This document shows positions 1 through 9,646 of a stretch of DNA of 64,000 bases, piece by piece (positions within the stretch are counted from its first letter, which is position 1; every line of letters starts with the position of its first letter). The stretch is from Blastomonas ursincola. GTDB lineage: Bacteria > Pseudomonadota > Alphaproteobacteria > Sphingomonadales > Sphingomonadaceae. The stretch lies in assembly GCF_013607875.1 (NCBI RefSeq), contig NZ_VDES01000002.1:823638-887637 (forward strand), read 5' to 3'. The translations under genes and the position numbers were made by a program. Under the pieces are notes generated by a model. That model had not been told where the DNA came from, ran no database searches, and was given only the letters and a program-made list of their open reading frames with translations.

Positions 1-1
1 G

Positions 2-214
2 CGCGAGGACGGCCTTGTCATCACCGGCAGCGGGGGCAGCGCGCTGCCCGGCGGCGGGCCGATCACGACATCGCTCGACCACCGTATCGCGATGAGCTTT
101 GCGGTGGCGGGGCTGGTGAGCGATTCGGGCGTCGAGGTCGACGACACGCGGCCCATCGCGACCAGCTTCCCCGATTTCCTGACGCTGCTCGAAAGCGCGC
201 AGGCTGGGGCATGA
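2..214 (+). CDS. aroA: 3-phosphoshikimate 1-carboxyvinyltransferase (EPSP synthase), C-terminal end only
   Basis: The reading frame is open at the left edge and encodes about 70 residues ending in TGA. It contains LDHRIAMSFAVAGL and a VDDTRPIATSFPDF segment, the typical C-terminal end of EPSP synthase, which joins PEP to shikimate-3-phosphate in the shikimate pathway. The rest of the gene lies outside the window, so catalytic residues cannot be checked. Its stop overlaps the next start by ATGA. Placement upstream of cmk and rpsA is a common alphaproteobacterial arrangement and supports the call. Confidence 0.9.
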   Translation, partial: REDGLVITGSGGSALPGGGPITTSLDHRIAMSFAVAGLVSDSGVEVDDTRPIATSFPDFLTLLESAQAGA

Positions 215-471
215 GCCCGCTTGTCGCCAATATCATCGGCATTATCGGCAGCGTGCTGTTCATGGGCGGCTTCATCTATGCCAACCGGGCCCGGCAGATC
301 GACAAGCTGCTGTTCAACGCGATCAACTTGGCAGGTGCCATCCTGCTGCTCATCTCGCTTTCGGTGCATTTCAACCTCGCGGCCGTGATTCTCGAGACTG
401 CCTGGGGTCTGATCGCGCTATCGGGGATCATCAGCGCGCTGCGTGCGCGGCGCGAGGGGAAACCATCATGA
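211..471 (+). CDS. small three-helix membrane protein, CBU_0592-like
   Basis: An 86-residue protein made almost wholly of hydrophobic helices at about residues 5-25, 36-52 and 55-77, with a short basic tail (RARREGKPS). Its start overlaps the aroA stop by ATGA and its stop overlaps the next start the same way, so it is translationally coupled within the aroA-cmk operon. It resembles the small uncharacterised membrane proteins annotated as CBU_0592 family. No catalytic motif is visible and its function is unknown. Confidence 0.75.
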   Translation: MSPLVANIIGIIGSVLFMGGFIYANRARQIDKLLFNAINLAGAILLLISLSVHFNLAAVILETAWGLIALSGIISALRARREGKPS

Positions 472-1397
472 AACGAACCGTCCTTTTCACCCTCCTGCTG
501 ACGGGCTGCGCCTCTGCCCCGATGGCCACCCCGCGCCTTGCGAGCGATGCGCAGATCGCCGCGGCCGAAGCAGAGCCCGTCGGCGAGTTCGCGACCGAGA
601 TGCGCTGGAACGATCGGATGGCCCCTTTCACCATCCTGGATAACGTTCATTATGTCGGCACCGCCGGGATCGGCGTGTTCCTGGTCACCACGCCCGAGGG
701 GCATGTGCTGATCGATGGCGCGCTCGCTCAATCGGTGCCGCAGATCCTGGACAATATCCGCACGCTGGGCTTCGAGCCCAAGGACGTAAAGTATATCCTC
801 AACACGCATGGCCATTTCGACCATGCCGCAGGGCTGGCGGGCCTGCAGCGCGCGAGCGGCGCCAAGGTCATCGGCAGCGCGGCGGACAAGCCCTATCTGG
901 AGGCCGGGCGTGTCGACCATGGCCCGACAAAGGACGCGCTGTTTCCGCCGGTGCGGGTCGATCGCACGGTCGGAGACGGCGATACGGTCAGGTTGGGCGG
1001 GACCACGCTGACCGCGCATCTGACGCCGGGCCACTCGCCGGGATGCACCTCATGGGGCCTGACCGCGAAGGATTCCACCGGCACCCCTCGCAAGGTCTTC
1101 CTGCATTGCAGCGCTTCGCTGGGCGGCCAGTCGCTGGTGCCGCCCGCCTATCCGGGCATGGCCGACAATTACCGCGCCAGCTTCGCCAAGGTTCGGGCGA
1201 TACAGGCAGACGTGTTTCTCGCTAACCATGACATGTTCTTCGGCCTGCACGAAAAGCGCGCGCGGCAGCTGGCGGGAGAAAGGGACGCCTTTGTCGATCC
1301 GGGCGAGTTGCAGCGGTTCAACAGCGCTATGGAGCAAGGTTTCCTGAAGGCCCTGGCCAAAGAGCAGGCCGCTGCAGACGCGGGCAAGCGGCCATGA
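468..1397 (+). CDS. subclass B3 metallo-beta-lactamase, lipoprotein
   Basis: A 309-residue metallo-beta-lactamase-fold hydrolase. The N-terminus has a hydrophobic stretch ending in a lipobox (LLTGC, Cys14), so it is probably a periplasmic membrane-anchored lipoprotein. The zinc signature THGHFDHAAG gives His114, His116, Asp118 and His119. His189 (TPGHSPG) and His254 (ANHDMFF) fit the remaining B3 ligands. B3 enzymes hydrolyse beta-lactams, including carbapenems, with two zinc ions. An RBS (GAGGGG) precedes the ATG, and the gene overlaps both neighbours by ATGA. Beta-lactam hydrolysis is inferred from family; a related hydrolase with another substrate is possible. Confidence 0.85.
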   Translation: MKRTVLFTLLLTGCASAPMATPRLASDAQIAAAEAEPVGEFATEMRWNDRMAPFTILDNVHYVGTAGIGVFLVTTPEGHVLIDGALAQSVPQILDNIRTLGFEPKDVKYILNTHGHFDHAAGLAGLQRASGAKVIGSAADKPYLEAGRVDHGPTKDALFPPVRVDRTVGDGDTVRLGGTTLTAHLTPGHSPGCTSWGLTAKDSTGTPRKVFLHCSASLGGQSLVPPAYPGMADNYRASFAKVRAIQADVFLANHDMFFGLHEKRARQLAGERDAFVDPGELQRFNSAMEQGFLKALAKEQAAADAGKRP

Positions 1398-2035
1398 TCA
1401 TCGCGGTCGATGGACCTACGGCGAGCGGCAAGGGCACGATCGCCAGGGCGCTGGCCAAGCATTTCGGGCTGCCGCATCTCGACACCGGGCTGCTCTATCG
1501 CGCCGTCGGCGTGATGGCGGTGAGGCTGGGCGGCGATCCCGACAATCCCGACGAGGCGCTGGCCGGTTGCGCGTTCGACGATGCGCTGCTGAACGACGAC
1601 CATCTGCGCAGTGAGATGGCAGGTGGCCTTGCCAGCCGCGCCTCGCGTCACCCTGCGGTCCGCCAGGCGCTACTCGAACGGCAGCGGGCGTTTGCATCGC
1701 AACCGGGCGGGGCAGTGCTCGACGGTCGCGATATCGGCACGGTGATCGCGCCCGATGCTGCGGCCAAGCTGTTCGTCACCGCCAGCGTCGCCGCACGCGC
1801 CGCGCGGCGCTATCATGAGATGCTGAGCCGGGGCGAACAGGTGACGCTGGAGGAGATCGCGGCAGACCTCGCCGCACGTGACGCGCGCGATTCCGGAAGG
1901 GCGGTCGCGCCGCTCAAGCCCGCCGATGACGCGCTCTTGCTTGATACCAGCGATTTGACTATAGGGCAGGCCGTTCAAAGGGCCATAGAGCTGGTGAACG
2001 GCAGGACAGAAGGCGGCCCAGCCGCCCGACCTTAG
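1394..2035 (+). CDS. cmk: cytidylate kinase
   Basis: A 213-residue (d)CMP kinase that transfers phosphate from ATP to CMP or dCMP in nucleotide salvage. The P-loop GPTASGKG lies at residues 7-14, followed by HLDTGLLYRAVG, the CMP-binding start typical of this family, and DGRDIGTVI in the middle. Length is normal. The ATG overlaps the upstream stop by ATGA. It sits between aroA and rpsA, the usual order in proteobacteria. Confidence 0.96.
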   Translation: MIIAVDGPTASGKGTIARALAKHFGLPHLDTGLLYRAVGVMAVRLGGDPDNPDEALAGCAFDDALLNDDHLRSEMAGGLASRASRHPAVRQALLERQRAFASQPGGAVLDGRDIGTVIAPDAAAKLFVTASVAARAARRYHEMLSRGEQVTLEEIAADLAARDARDSGRAVAPLKPADDALLLDTSDLTIGQAVQRAIELVNGRTEGGPAARP

Positions 2036-2237
2036 ATGTTTCGATCATCGTGAACATCGCACGCGCCGCAAGCGGTCCGGGCGAGCGTTCGCGCTGTTTG
2101 CATATCTGCTGCTGTCCCCCGCAAACATGCGCTTTTCGGGCGCTTTCCGGTGCATTCGGCCCGGGGGGCAGGTTCAGCCAAGACCGCCGGAGACAACCGG
2201 CTGGCCGGACAAAACTGTGTTAAGGAACGTTGGATTT

Positions 2238-3950
<1,713 letters not shown>

Positions 3951-3991
3951 TCCTAAGGGTCTTCCCCGTGCGTCAGTGCGGGTGACGTTTC

Positions 3992-4028
3992 AAAAAGGGG
4001 CATCGGCTTTCGGCCGGTGCCCTTTTTT
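3992..4028 (+). terminator. Rho-independent terminator of rpsA
   Basis: A 10-bp stem (3998-4007 with 4013-4022, one G-U pair) closes the five-base loop TTTCG. It is preceded by five A and followed by six T. It sits 41 bases after the rpsA stop. Confidence 0.9.
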
Positions 4029-4268
4029 GTGCAATCTGGCGCGAATAGCAGCAGCGCCCCCAAGAACAGCGTTGAAACCAATCACGATTTCTGACAGCAT
4101 TTGACTGCCTGTCGACTGGCAACAGCGCTGGGCACTTGCATCTGCGTTTCCGTTATACGGGTCAGACGCATTGGCTTGTCGGGGGGCTGGTCAATTGATT
4201 GTGGGATGTGGTGTGAGGGACGCCGCAGCCTGGCATCCCGTCGTGTAATCGATTGCAGGAGATTGACC

Positions 4269-4550
4269 ATGATACGATCGGAACTGCTGCAGCTGCTGGA
4301 GGAAGAAAATCCAGGGCTCCGGTCAGACGAGATCGAAAAGATCCTCGATATCTTCTTCGACAACATCATCGAGCGACTGGCTGAAGGCGGACGGGTCGAA
4401 TTGCGGGGCTTCGGAGCCTTTTCCACCCGCGCGCGCGAGCCGCGCAAGGGGCGCAACCCGCGTACGGGCGAAGCCGTCGACGTGCCCGCCAAGCGCGTGC
4501 CGTATTTCAAGCCCGGCAAGGAAATGCGCGCCCGGCTCAACGCCGATTGA
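4269..4550 (+). CDS. ihfB: integration host factor subunit beta
   Basis: A 93-residue HU/IHF-family DNA-bending protein. It has the N-terminal helical dimer body, the signature [14 protein letters not shown] (about residues 41-54) and the beta-arm NPRTGE (63-68), whose proline intercalates into DNA. It would pair with an IhfA encoded elsewhere. The longer in-frame start at 4101 was rejected because AGGAG (4257-4261) stands seven bases before ATG 4269 and the protein then has the standard length. The rpsA-ihfB order is conserved in many proteobacteria. Confidence 0.95.
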   Translation: MIRSELLQLLEEENPGLRSDEIEKILDIFFDNIIERLAEGGRVELRGFGAFSTRAREPRKGRNPRTGEAVDVPAKRVPYFKPGKEMRARLNAD

Positions 4551-4584
4551 GCAACCAGACGGAGCGGGCAGGCAAGCTACGGAC

Positions 4585-4614
4585 TTGCCGCGCTGCTTTA
4601 TCCCGGCTTATAGA
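4585..4614 (+). promoter_or_regulatory. probable sigma-70-type promoter of tRNA-Leu
   Basis: TTGCCG (4585-4590) and TATAGA (4609-4614) are separated by 18 bases. The tRNA begins 12 bases after the -10 element, which would put the transcription start almost at the tRNA 5' end. This is read by eye only. Confidence 0.55.
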
Positions 4615-4626
4615 CCCCTGCGCCGT

Positions 4627-4937
4627 GCGGGCGTGGCGAAATGGTAGACGCAACGGACTTGAACATCATGTGAGTGCGCGCGGGGAAACCTGCGACGTAG
4701 AACTGCTCAAATTCGGGGAACCCTGTCAAATGGCAATCCCGAGCCAAGCCCGTGCCTCGCGGCCGGGAAGGTGTAGAGACTAGACGGGCAGCACCTAAAC
4801 CCTGAAATGCCAGGGCAGGGTGAAGGGATAGTCCAGACCCCGAACGCGCCCCAGGCGGCGCGGCGGCGAAAGCCGTGGCGGGTAAGAAAATCCGTCGGGC
4901 TTTGCCCGTGGGGGTTCGAGTCCCCCCGCCCGCACCA
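4627..4937 (+). tRNA. tRNA-Leu(UAA) interrupted by a group I intron, CCA encoded
   Basis: Exon 1 is 4627-4660 and exon 2 is 4887-4937. The acceptor stem is GCGGGCG with CGCCCGC. The D arm is GCG/CGC, and the anticodon stem ACGGA/TCCGT closes a seven-base loop CTTAAAA once the exons are joined, giving anticodon UAA. The long variable arm CGGGC-TTT-GCCCG, typical of tRNA-Leu, and the T arm GGGGG-TTCGAGT-CCCCC follow. Discriminator A and CCA are encoded. The split falls between U34 and A35, the same site as the cyanobacterial and plastid tRNA-Leu(UAA) intron. Reading straight across without removing the intron gives no tRNA. Confidence 0.93.
4661..4886 (+). ncRNA. group I self-splicing intron (IC3-like) in tRNA-Leu(UAA)
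   Basis: A 226-base intron. P1 can form between the 5' exon end ACTT (4657-4660) and GAGT (4672-4675), giving the required U-G pair at the splice site. P2 is CGCGGG-GAAA-CCTGCG (4679-4694). Conserved core strings are CAAATTCGG (4708-4716), GGCAATCCCGAGCCAAGC (4732-4749), GTGTAGAGACTAGACGG (4771-4787) and GGTGAAGGGATAGTCC (4819-4834). P7 forms between GACTA (4778-4782) and TAGTC (4829-4833). A GAAA-capped stem, CGGC/GCCG, lies at 4864-4875. The last base is the terminal G (4886). The order and wording of these strings closely resemble the Azoarcus tRNA-Ile intron as I remember it. No homing endonuclease ORF is present. Confidence 0.92.
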
Positions 4938-4938
4938 G

Positions 4939-4957
4939 GCCTGCCGACAGGGCAGGC
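4939..4957 (+). terminator. hairpin just after tRNA-Leu, possible terminator
   Basis: GCCTGCC (4939-4945) and GGCAGGC (4951-4957) form a perfect 7-bp stem with loop GACAG, two bases after the encoded CCA. No T-run follows, so termination is only a suggestion. Confidence 0.4.
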
Positions 4958-4970
4958 GCTCCGCGCCGGA

Positions 4971-6911
4971 TCAGGCGGCGTTGCGCCCTTGCAATGGATC
5001 GCGGCTGCTGATCGCACAATTGCGTCCCGATGCCTTGGCTTCATAGAGCGCCGCATCGGCGCGGGCATACAGTGCCTTTGCGCTGTCGCCAGCGCTCCAG
5101 CATGCAACGCCCAGGCTAGCGGTGATGTTCAGCGTCAGATTGCCATGCACTTGGAACGGCTGGCGCGCGATCGCGGCGCGGATGCGTTCGGCAATGGCAT
5201 CGGCGATGACTGGTCGCGCGCGGTCGAGGATGACCATGAACTCTTCGCCGCCCATCCGACCGATCATGTCGCCCGGCCGCAGCAGCGACTGCACCCGACT
5301 GGCCAGCGCCCGCAGCGCATCGTCGCCGGCAACATGGCCGTGGCGGTCGTTGATCGTCTTGAACCGGTCGATATCGAGCACGATGACCGCGAGCGACCCA
5401 CCGGTGCCCATGCGCTCGAGCCGGGCGTCGAGATCGCTCAACACTTTGCGCCGGTTGGCAACACCGGTCAGTGGGTCGAGTTCCGACAGGATGCGCAGCT
5501 TTTCATTGGCATCGTTGAGCGCCCTGGTGCGTTCGGCGACGCGCTGCTCCAGCTCGCCATGCGAGGTGCGGATCGCACCGGCCAGCGTCTCGAAGCGCGA
5601 GACGAGCCGGGCAACCTCGTTGCCGGTGCGATCATCGGCGGGCATCTCCAGCATCGCATCGCTGGCCAGGCCGCGCGTGATCCGTTCCGCTTCGCGCGTC
5701 AACCGCCGCAGCGGCTTGGCGACCAGATGGCGCAGCACCAGCACCACAATCAGCAGACAGCCGGCCAGCGCGATCACCGCCATGGCCGCGATACGCGGGA
5801 TCGGGCGCAGCGCCCTGGCCAGGATCAGCTGCTCGGGCTTGACGGTGAGCGCATACCAGCCCGGGCCGGGCACCTGGTGCAGCGACACATAGGCATCGAG
5901 AGCCTCTGCCTTGCCGACATAGCCATTCTGGCCATGGCGACGCACCAGCGCCCAGATCGCAGCCAGGTCGGACCGTGCGCTGTTCGTGATGTCCAGATAT
6001 TCCCCGGTCTTGCGGCTGTTCTGCCGCGTATAGCCGGGATGATAGATCAGCCGCCCCTCGCGCGAGATCAGGATAACCTGTTCTTCTGCGGAGTCGGCAA
6101 AGCGCCCTGCCGGGGCAATCTCGTCGAGTGGCATCGACGTGCCGAACGTGCCGATATGCCGCACATCGCGATCGACCGGGGTCATGCAGCCCGTCGTCCA
6201 GACCTCCTGATATTTCAGCGAGATCAGCGATTGCAGTCCGGTGCAGCGCATCGCGCGCGCAGGATTGGCGGCGATGGTCGAAATGGTCGCGAACTCGCGG
6301 TCCTGAAACGCGAAGTCCGCAGGCGCGGTCTGGCGATAGAATTCCAGCCGGTCGGGACGGTCAGGCGCGAAGATGACGATGCCGTTGCGCGGCGTGAAAT
6401 AATAGAGGCTTTCCAGATCGTGACGGCTGCCCTCGCTGAGGCGGCGGATGGCCAGGGTCGCGGCCACGATGTCGCGCACCGCGCCATCGTCCTGGTCGAT
6501 CCCGGCAGGGATGAAGCCCGCCATGCCGTGCACCATCCCGATCGCGGTCGGGCCGCCGGTGAACATCCTGTCGATGCTGCGCCGCGTGCCGTCGGGGCGC
6601 AGCGGATAGAGCGCCTCGAACGCGCGCCGCGCCTCAGCATCGGTCAGCGCGGTGTGCTCTTCGCGGAACAGCTCGACCGCGCGTGTCTGCGTCCGCTGGA
6701 TGCGATCGAACCGGTCGGTGAGTTCGTGCACCACTGCGGCGTTGCGCTGGTCGAGCCGCGCCAGCGATTCGTCGATCGCCTTGGCGCGCTCCTGCGAAAA
6801 GGCGACTAGCGCGGTCGCAGCGATCATCAGGGTAAATCCGATGGCGAGGCTCAGCGCCGTGCGCGAGCTGACCGACATCGAACGAAACCATGGCGAGAGG
6901 CGGGCAAGCAT
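4971..6911 (-). CDS. membrane-bound diguanylate cyclase with periplasmic sensor domain (GGDEF)
   Basis: A 646-residue sensor enzyme that should make cyclic di-GMP from two GTP. Order: N-terminal membrane helix (about residues 18-40), a large periplasmic sensor region, a second helix (about 375-395), a HAMP-like linker with a coiled segment (ELEQRVAERTRALNDANEKL), and a C-terminal GGDEF domain. The active-site loop reads GGEEF (about residues 554-558). An RxxD inhibitory site (RPGD) lies five residues before it, so product inhibition is expected. No EAL domain is present. It is convergent with tRNA-Leu and its ligand is unknown. Confidence 0.92.
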   Translation of the reverse strand: MLARLSPWFRSMSVSSRTALSLAIGFTLMIAATALVAFSQERAKAIDESLARLDQRNAAVVHELTDRFDRIQRTQTRAVELFREEHTALTDAEARRAFEALYPLRPDGTRRSIDRMFTGGPTAIGMVHGMAGFIPAGIDQDDGAVRDIVAATLAIRRLSEGSRHDLESLYYFTPRNGIVIFAPDRPDRLEFYRQTAPADFAFQDREFATISTIAANPARAMRCTGLQSLISLKYQEVWTTGCMTPVDRDVRHIGTFGTSMPLDEIAPAGRFADSAEEQVILISREGRLIYHPGYTRQNSRKTGEYLDITNSARSDLAAIWALVRRHGQNGYVGKAEALDAYVSLHQVPGPGWYALTVKPEQLILARALRPIPRIAAMAVIALAGCLLIVVLVLRHLVAKPLRRLTREAERITRGLASDAMLEMPADDRTGNEVARLVSRFETLAGAIRTSHGELEQRVAERTRALNDANEKLRILSELDPLTGVANRRKVLSDLDARLERMGTGGSLAVIVLDIDRFKTINDRHGHVAGDDALRALASRVQSLLRPGDMIGRMGGEEFMVILDRARPVIADAIAERIRAAIARQPFQVHGNLTLNITASLGVACWSAGDSAKALYARADAALYEAKASGRNCAISSRDPLQGRNAA

Positions 6912-7120
6912 GGCGCCTTGTGGACGATTTTGGTTAATTTACTGCAAAGCCTAGCACTTTCCTCCCGAACTGGCGGGATTATCCTATCCGCAAGGGTTCG
7001 GCCGGGCCTATCATGGCGACAGGGGCCGGGTTGTGATGCGGGTCATGGTTTGACCGGATATTGCCGCTACGATAATGTGGTCCAGGGTCGTTGGCGGTTC
7101 CTGGCTGGAGAGGCTGAACG

Positions 7121-7672
7121 ATGGAAAACAGGTTGATGAAATCGGGCATGCAGGCGCTCGCGCTGACGGCGGTGCTGGCCATGGCGCTGCCAATCCCTGC
7201 CCAGGCCCAGTTCGGCGGCCTGTTGCGCTCGCGTCCCAGCAGCAGTGGCAAGACCGCGACCGGATGCGACGACAGCGCGGGCAAGGCCGCCGGGCGATCG
7301 GTGCTTGGCGGCGTGCTCGGCGGTCTGGCGAGCCGTGCAGGGCTTCCCAGCTTCCTGCCCGTGCCCGAGGTCGCCGGCCTTTTGACCGACGCCATCGCCT
7401 GCAAGCTCGAGCCCGAGGAGCAGAAAAAGGCGGCGGACGCGACGCTGGAGGCGACACGCGGCGAAGAGGTGGGCAGCACCTCGTCCTGGACCAGCGAGAC
7501 GCGCAAGGACGTGTCGGGCACCTCGACCGTGGTCGGCAAGACGCAGCTCGCGGATGGATCGACCTGCATGAACGTCAACGATGTCATCATCGTCGAGGGC
7601 GAGGAGACGACGGTGTCGAAGCGCATGTGCAAGAAGCCGGGCGCCGCGCGCTACGAAATCGCGCAGGCTTGA
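7121..7672 (+). CDS. secreted protein with 17-kDa surface-antigen-like C-terminus
   Basis: A 183-residue protein with an N-terminal signal peptide ending near AQAQFGG. A glycine-rich middle (GRSVLGGVLGGLASRAG) could lie against a membrane. The C-terminal half has the spacing of the rickettsial 17-kDa antigen family: a Trp (SWTS), a threonine-rich strand, one Cys (STCMNV), a second Cys (RMCKK), then a final RYEI strand. GGAGAGG precedes ATG 7121; a second in-frame ATG lies at 7139. It is followed closely by another exported-protein gene. Function is unknown and the family link is tentative. Confidence 0.6.
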   Translation: MENRLMKSGMQALALTAVLAMALPIPAQAQFGGLLRSRPSSSGKTATGCDDSAGKAAGRSVLGGVLGGLASRAGLPSFLPVPEVAGLLTDAIACKLEPEEQKKAADATLEATRGEEVGSTSSWTSETRKDVSGTSTVVGKTQLADGSTCMNVNDVIIVEGEETTVSKRMCKKPGAARYEIAQA

Positions 7673-7676
7673 GTTG

Positions 7677-8390
7677 ATGCACGCACCGCATCGATGGCTG
7701 CTGGGCCTGGCCGCGACCGCCTTGCTGTGCGGCCAGTCGCCCGCGCCGATGGACCCGGCCAATCCCACCTGCCCGCAATCGCCCGACTGGTCGAACAACA
7801 AGATCATGACGCTCAAGGTCGTCAAGAAGGGCGATGCCAGGGTGCTGCTCGCCGAAGGCCCGGTCGATCAGACGCTGCCCGACCGGCTGAAACAGGCGCT
7901 GACCGACAATCCCGATATCAGCGAGATCTGGCTGCGCTCGCCCGGCGGCAACGCGCGGGCCGGGAATGCAGCGGGACGCCTGATCCGTTCCACGCCGGGG
8001 CTGGTGACGCGCATTCCGGCGGGCTGGACCTGCTTTTCCGCGTGCAATTTCGTGTTCATGGGCGGCCAGCTGCGCGTGGTCGAGCCGGGCGGGAATTTCA
8101 TGGTGCACATGTTCACGATGACTGGCGACCGCGACGCGATCGACCAGTCGGTCGCGCTGGGGACCGACACCACGGTCGAGCTGATCGGCGATATCGAGCA
8201 GGAAAGCGCGCTGCTCGCCAGCGAGGACAATGATTTCCTGATCCGCATGGGCGTCTCGCGCAAGCTGCTGACCGACATCATGTACAAGCAGAAGGCGGTG
8301 GCGAGCGGCGGCGGTGGCGATCAGTCGACCCGGCGCTGCCTGACGCAGGACGAGGTGTTCAAGTATAACGTGGCGAACGTGCAGGAATAG
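7677..8390 (+). CDS. periplasmic ClpP/crotonase-fold protein
   Basis: A 237-residue exported protein with a short signal peptide. The body resembles the periplasmic ClpP-like family (COG3904 type): a strand with EGPVD, then SPGGNARAGNAAGRLIR, then GWTCFSACNFVFMGG, which positions a serine and paired cysteines where ClpP-fold proteases carry the nucleophile, then PGGNFMVHMF with a possible catalytic His. ATG 7677 lies four bases after the previous stop, so the two genes are probably co-transcribed. The ORF extends further upstream but only inside the previous gene. Proteolytic activity is inferred from fold resemblance only. Confidence 0.65.
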   Translation: MHAPHRWLLGLAATALLCGQSPAPMDPANPTCPQSPDWSNNKIMTLKVVKKGDARVLLAEGPVDQTLPDRLKQALTDNPDISEIWLRSPGGNARAGNAAGRLIRSTPGLVTRIPAGWTCFSACNFVFMGGQLRVVEPGGNFMVHMFTMTGDRDAIDQSVALGTDTTVELIGDIEQESALLASEDNDFLIRMGVSRKLLTDIMYKQKAVASGGGGDQSTRRCLTQDEVFKYNVANVQE

Positions 8391-8400
8391 AGCGCGCCGA

Positions 8401-9258
8401 TCACGCCATCGCGCTGAGCAGCCATACCTTGTTGCGCATCATCACCCCTTCGCCGTCGCGATAATGGCGCGTGAACAGCGCCAGCAGATCGTCGCGCGCG
8501 CTTGCCAGCACCTCAGGACCCGCCTCGGCCAGCGCGCGCCCGATGGCCATGCTGGCGAGCGCGAAGTCCGCTGCGTCTTCGGGCAGCGCACCAGGGCCGC
8601 CGATCGCCTGTTCGCCCTGCAGCGGTTCGATGGCAGGCGCGGCAAAACCGGCGTGCGCCAGGATGTCGCGGACATAATCGAGATCGGCAAAGGCGAACGG
8701 GCCGGGGGTGCGCGGATCGGGCGAGGGGATATCGACATGCGCCCGCGCGACGCCCATCAGCTCCATCATCCACGGATTGTCGCGCGGCGCGGCCCAGATC
8801 GCCAGGTCGATCCGCCCGCCGGGCTTCAGCATGCGGTGCAGGTTGGCGAAAGCGGCATGGGGATCGGCAAAGAACATCGACCCGAAGCGCGAGACCAGCC
8901 GGTCATAGGGTGGATCGTCGAGCGTCACGGTCGCGGCATCGGCGCAGACGAAGCGGAGATTGGCATGCCCCTGGGCACGGGCCCGGGCGAGGTCGATCAG
9001 ATCGGGCGAAATATCCAGCCCCAGCACCGCACCGTCCGGCCCCGCCGCCTCGGCCAGCGCCAGCGAGGTCAATCCCCCGCCGCACCCCAGATCGATCACC
9101 CGCTCCCCTGGAGCAATGGCGGCGCGCGCCAGCAGCGCCTCGCCGATCGGCGCGATCATCCCCTCGAACCGGTCGATATGGGCAAGCCACTTGCGCCCCT
9201 GCTCCCCCGCCCAGTCTTCGCCCTTGAGCTGTTCGGGCGTGGCGGCGGCGCTGGTCAT
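8401..9258 (-). CDS. class I SAM-dependent methyltransferase
   Basis: A 285-residue Rossmann methyltransferase. Motif I is VIDLGCGGGLTSLALAEAAG, followed by an acidic VLGLDISPD strand, FVCADAATVT and a post-motif LKPGGRIDLAIW. This resembles the UbiE/Coq5-like group that methylates small molecules. The frame extends upstream, but ATG 9258 has GGAGAG a few bases before it and gives a normal N-terminus (MTSAAATPEQLKGEDWAG). The substrate cannot be read from sequence. It converges with the ClpP-like gene, 10 bases away. Confidence 0.8.
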   Translation of the reverse strand: MTSAAATPEQLKGEDWAGEQGRKWLAHIDRFEGMIAPIGEALLARAAIAPGERVIDLGCGGGLTSLALAEAAGPDGAVLGLDISPDLIDLARARAQGHANLRFVCADAATVTLDDPPYDRLVSRFGSMFFADPHAAFANLHRMLKPGGRIDLAIWAAPRDNPWMMELMGVARAHVDIPSPDPRTPGPFAFADLDYVRDILAHAGFAAPAIEPLQGEQAIGGPGALPEDAADFALASMAIGRALAEAGPEVLASARDDLLALFTRHYRDGEGVMMRNKVWLLSAMA

Positions 9259-9412
9259 GACGGGCTCTCCTGTGGTGGTGCGGGAGAGGGTAGGGGGTGA
9301 TGGGGGGAGGTCAATGGGGAAGGTGGAGGCGTCAGGCCAATCAAGGCCCGGCTGAACGTCGAGAGCCGATAAAGGGTTGATGCGATAGTCGTCTGCCCTC
9401 ATTATTGAGAGC

Positions 9413-9646
9413 ATGGCAACCGCTCCTGATCCGAAGCCCGTGCCCCGCGCGCTGATCGAGAAGATCGGAATGCTGTCGCGCGCCCGGCAGAGCGAAGTCG
9501 AGGATTTCGTCGATTTCATCGCAATGCGCGACGCTGCCTCGGCCAGTGCAGAGCGCGAGCTTTCCCGCATGGCCACTGCCGTGAGCGATCCTGCCTTTGC
9601 TGCCGTCTGGAATAATCCTGAAGACGACGTCTACGATGCCCTTTGA
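9413..9646 (+). CDS. putative antitoxin of a MazF-type toxin-antitoxin pair
   Basis: A 77-residue acidic protein with a predicted helical N-terminal half (ALIEKIGMLSRARQSEVEDFVDFI) and a C-terminal tail rich in Asp and Glu. Its stop overlaps the downstream MazF-like gene by 11 bases, the arrangement usual for antitoxin followed by toxin. The N-terminal pattern resembles antitoxins annotated in DUF2281-like or related families. I do not recognise a specific DNA-binding fold, so the role rests mainly on its neighbour. Confidence 0.65.
   Translation: MATAPDPKPVPRALIEKIGMLSRARQSEVEDFVDFIAMRDAASASAERELSRMATAVSDPAFAAVWNNPEDDVYDAL

Noticed and set aside
4136..4158. TTGCAT...TTATAC as an ihfB promoter
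   Set aside because: The spacing of 11 bases is too short for a sigma-70-type promoter.
4627..4937. Reading the tRNA anticodon as UGA (Ser) by joining ...CTTG to AAATCC
   Set aside because: That join breaks the group I rule of a terminal intron G and gives a serine anticodon on a body with leucine features. Ending exon 1 at U34 and the intron at G4886 satisfies both.
4875..6809. 644-codon plus-strand frame covering tRNA-Leu exon 2 and the GGDEF gene
   Set aside because: It runs through the tRNA and lies antisense to a convincing diguanylate cyclase.
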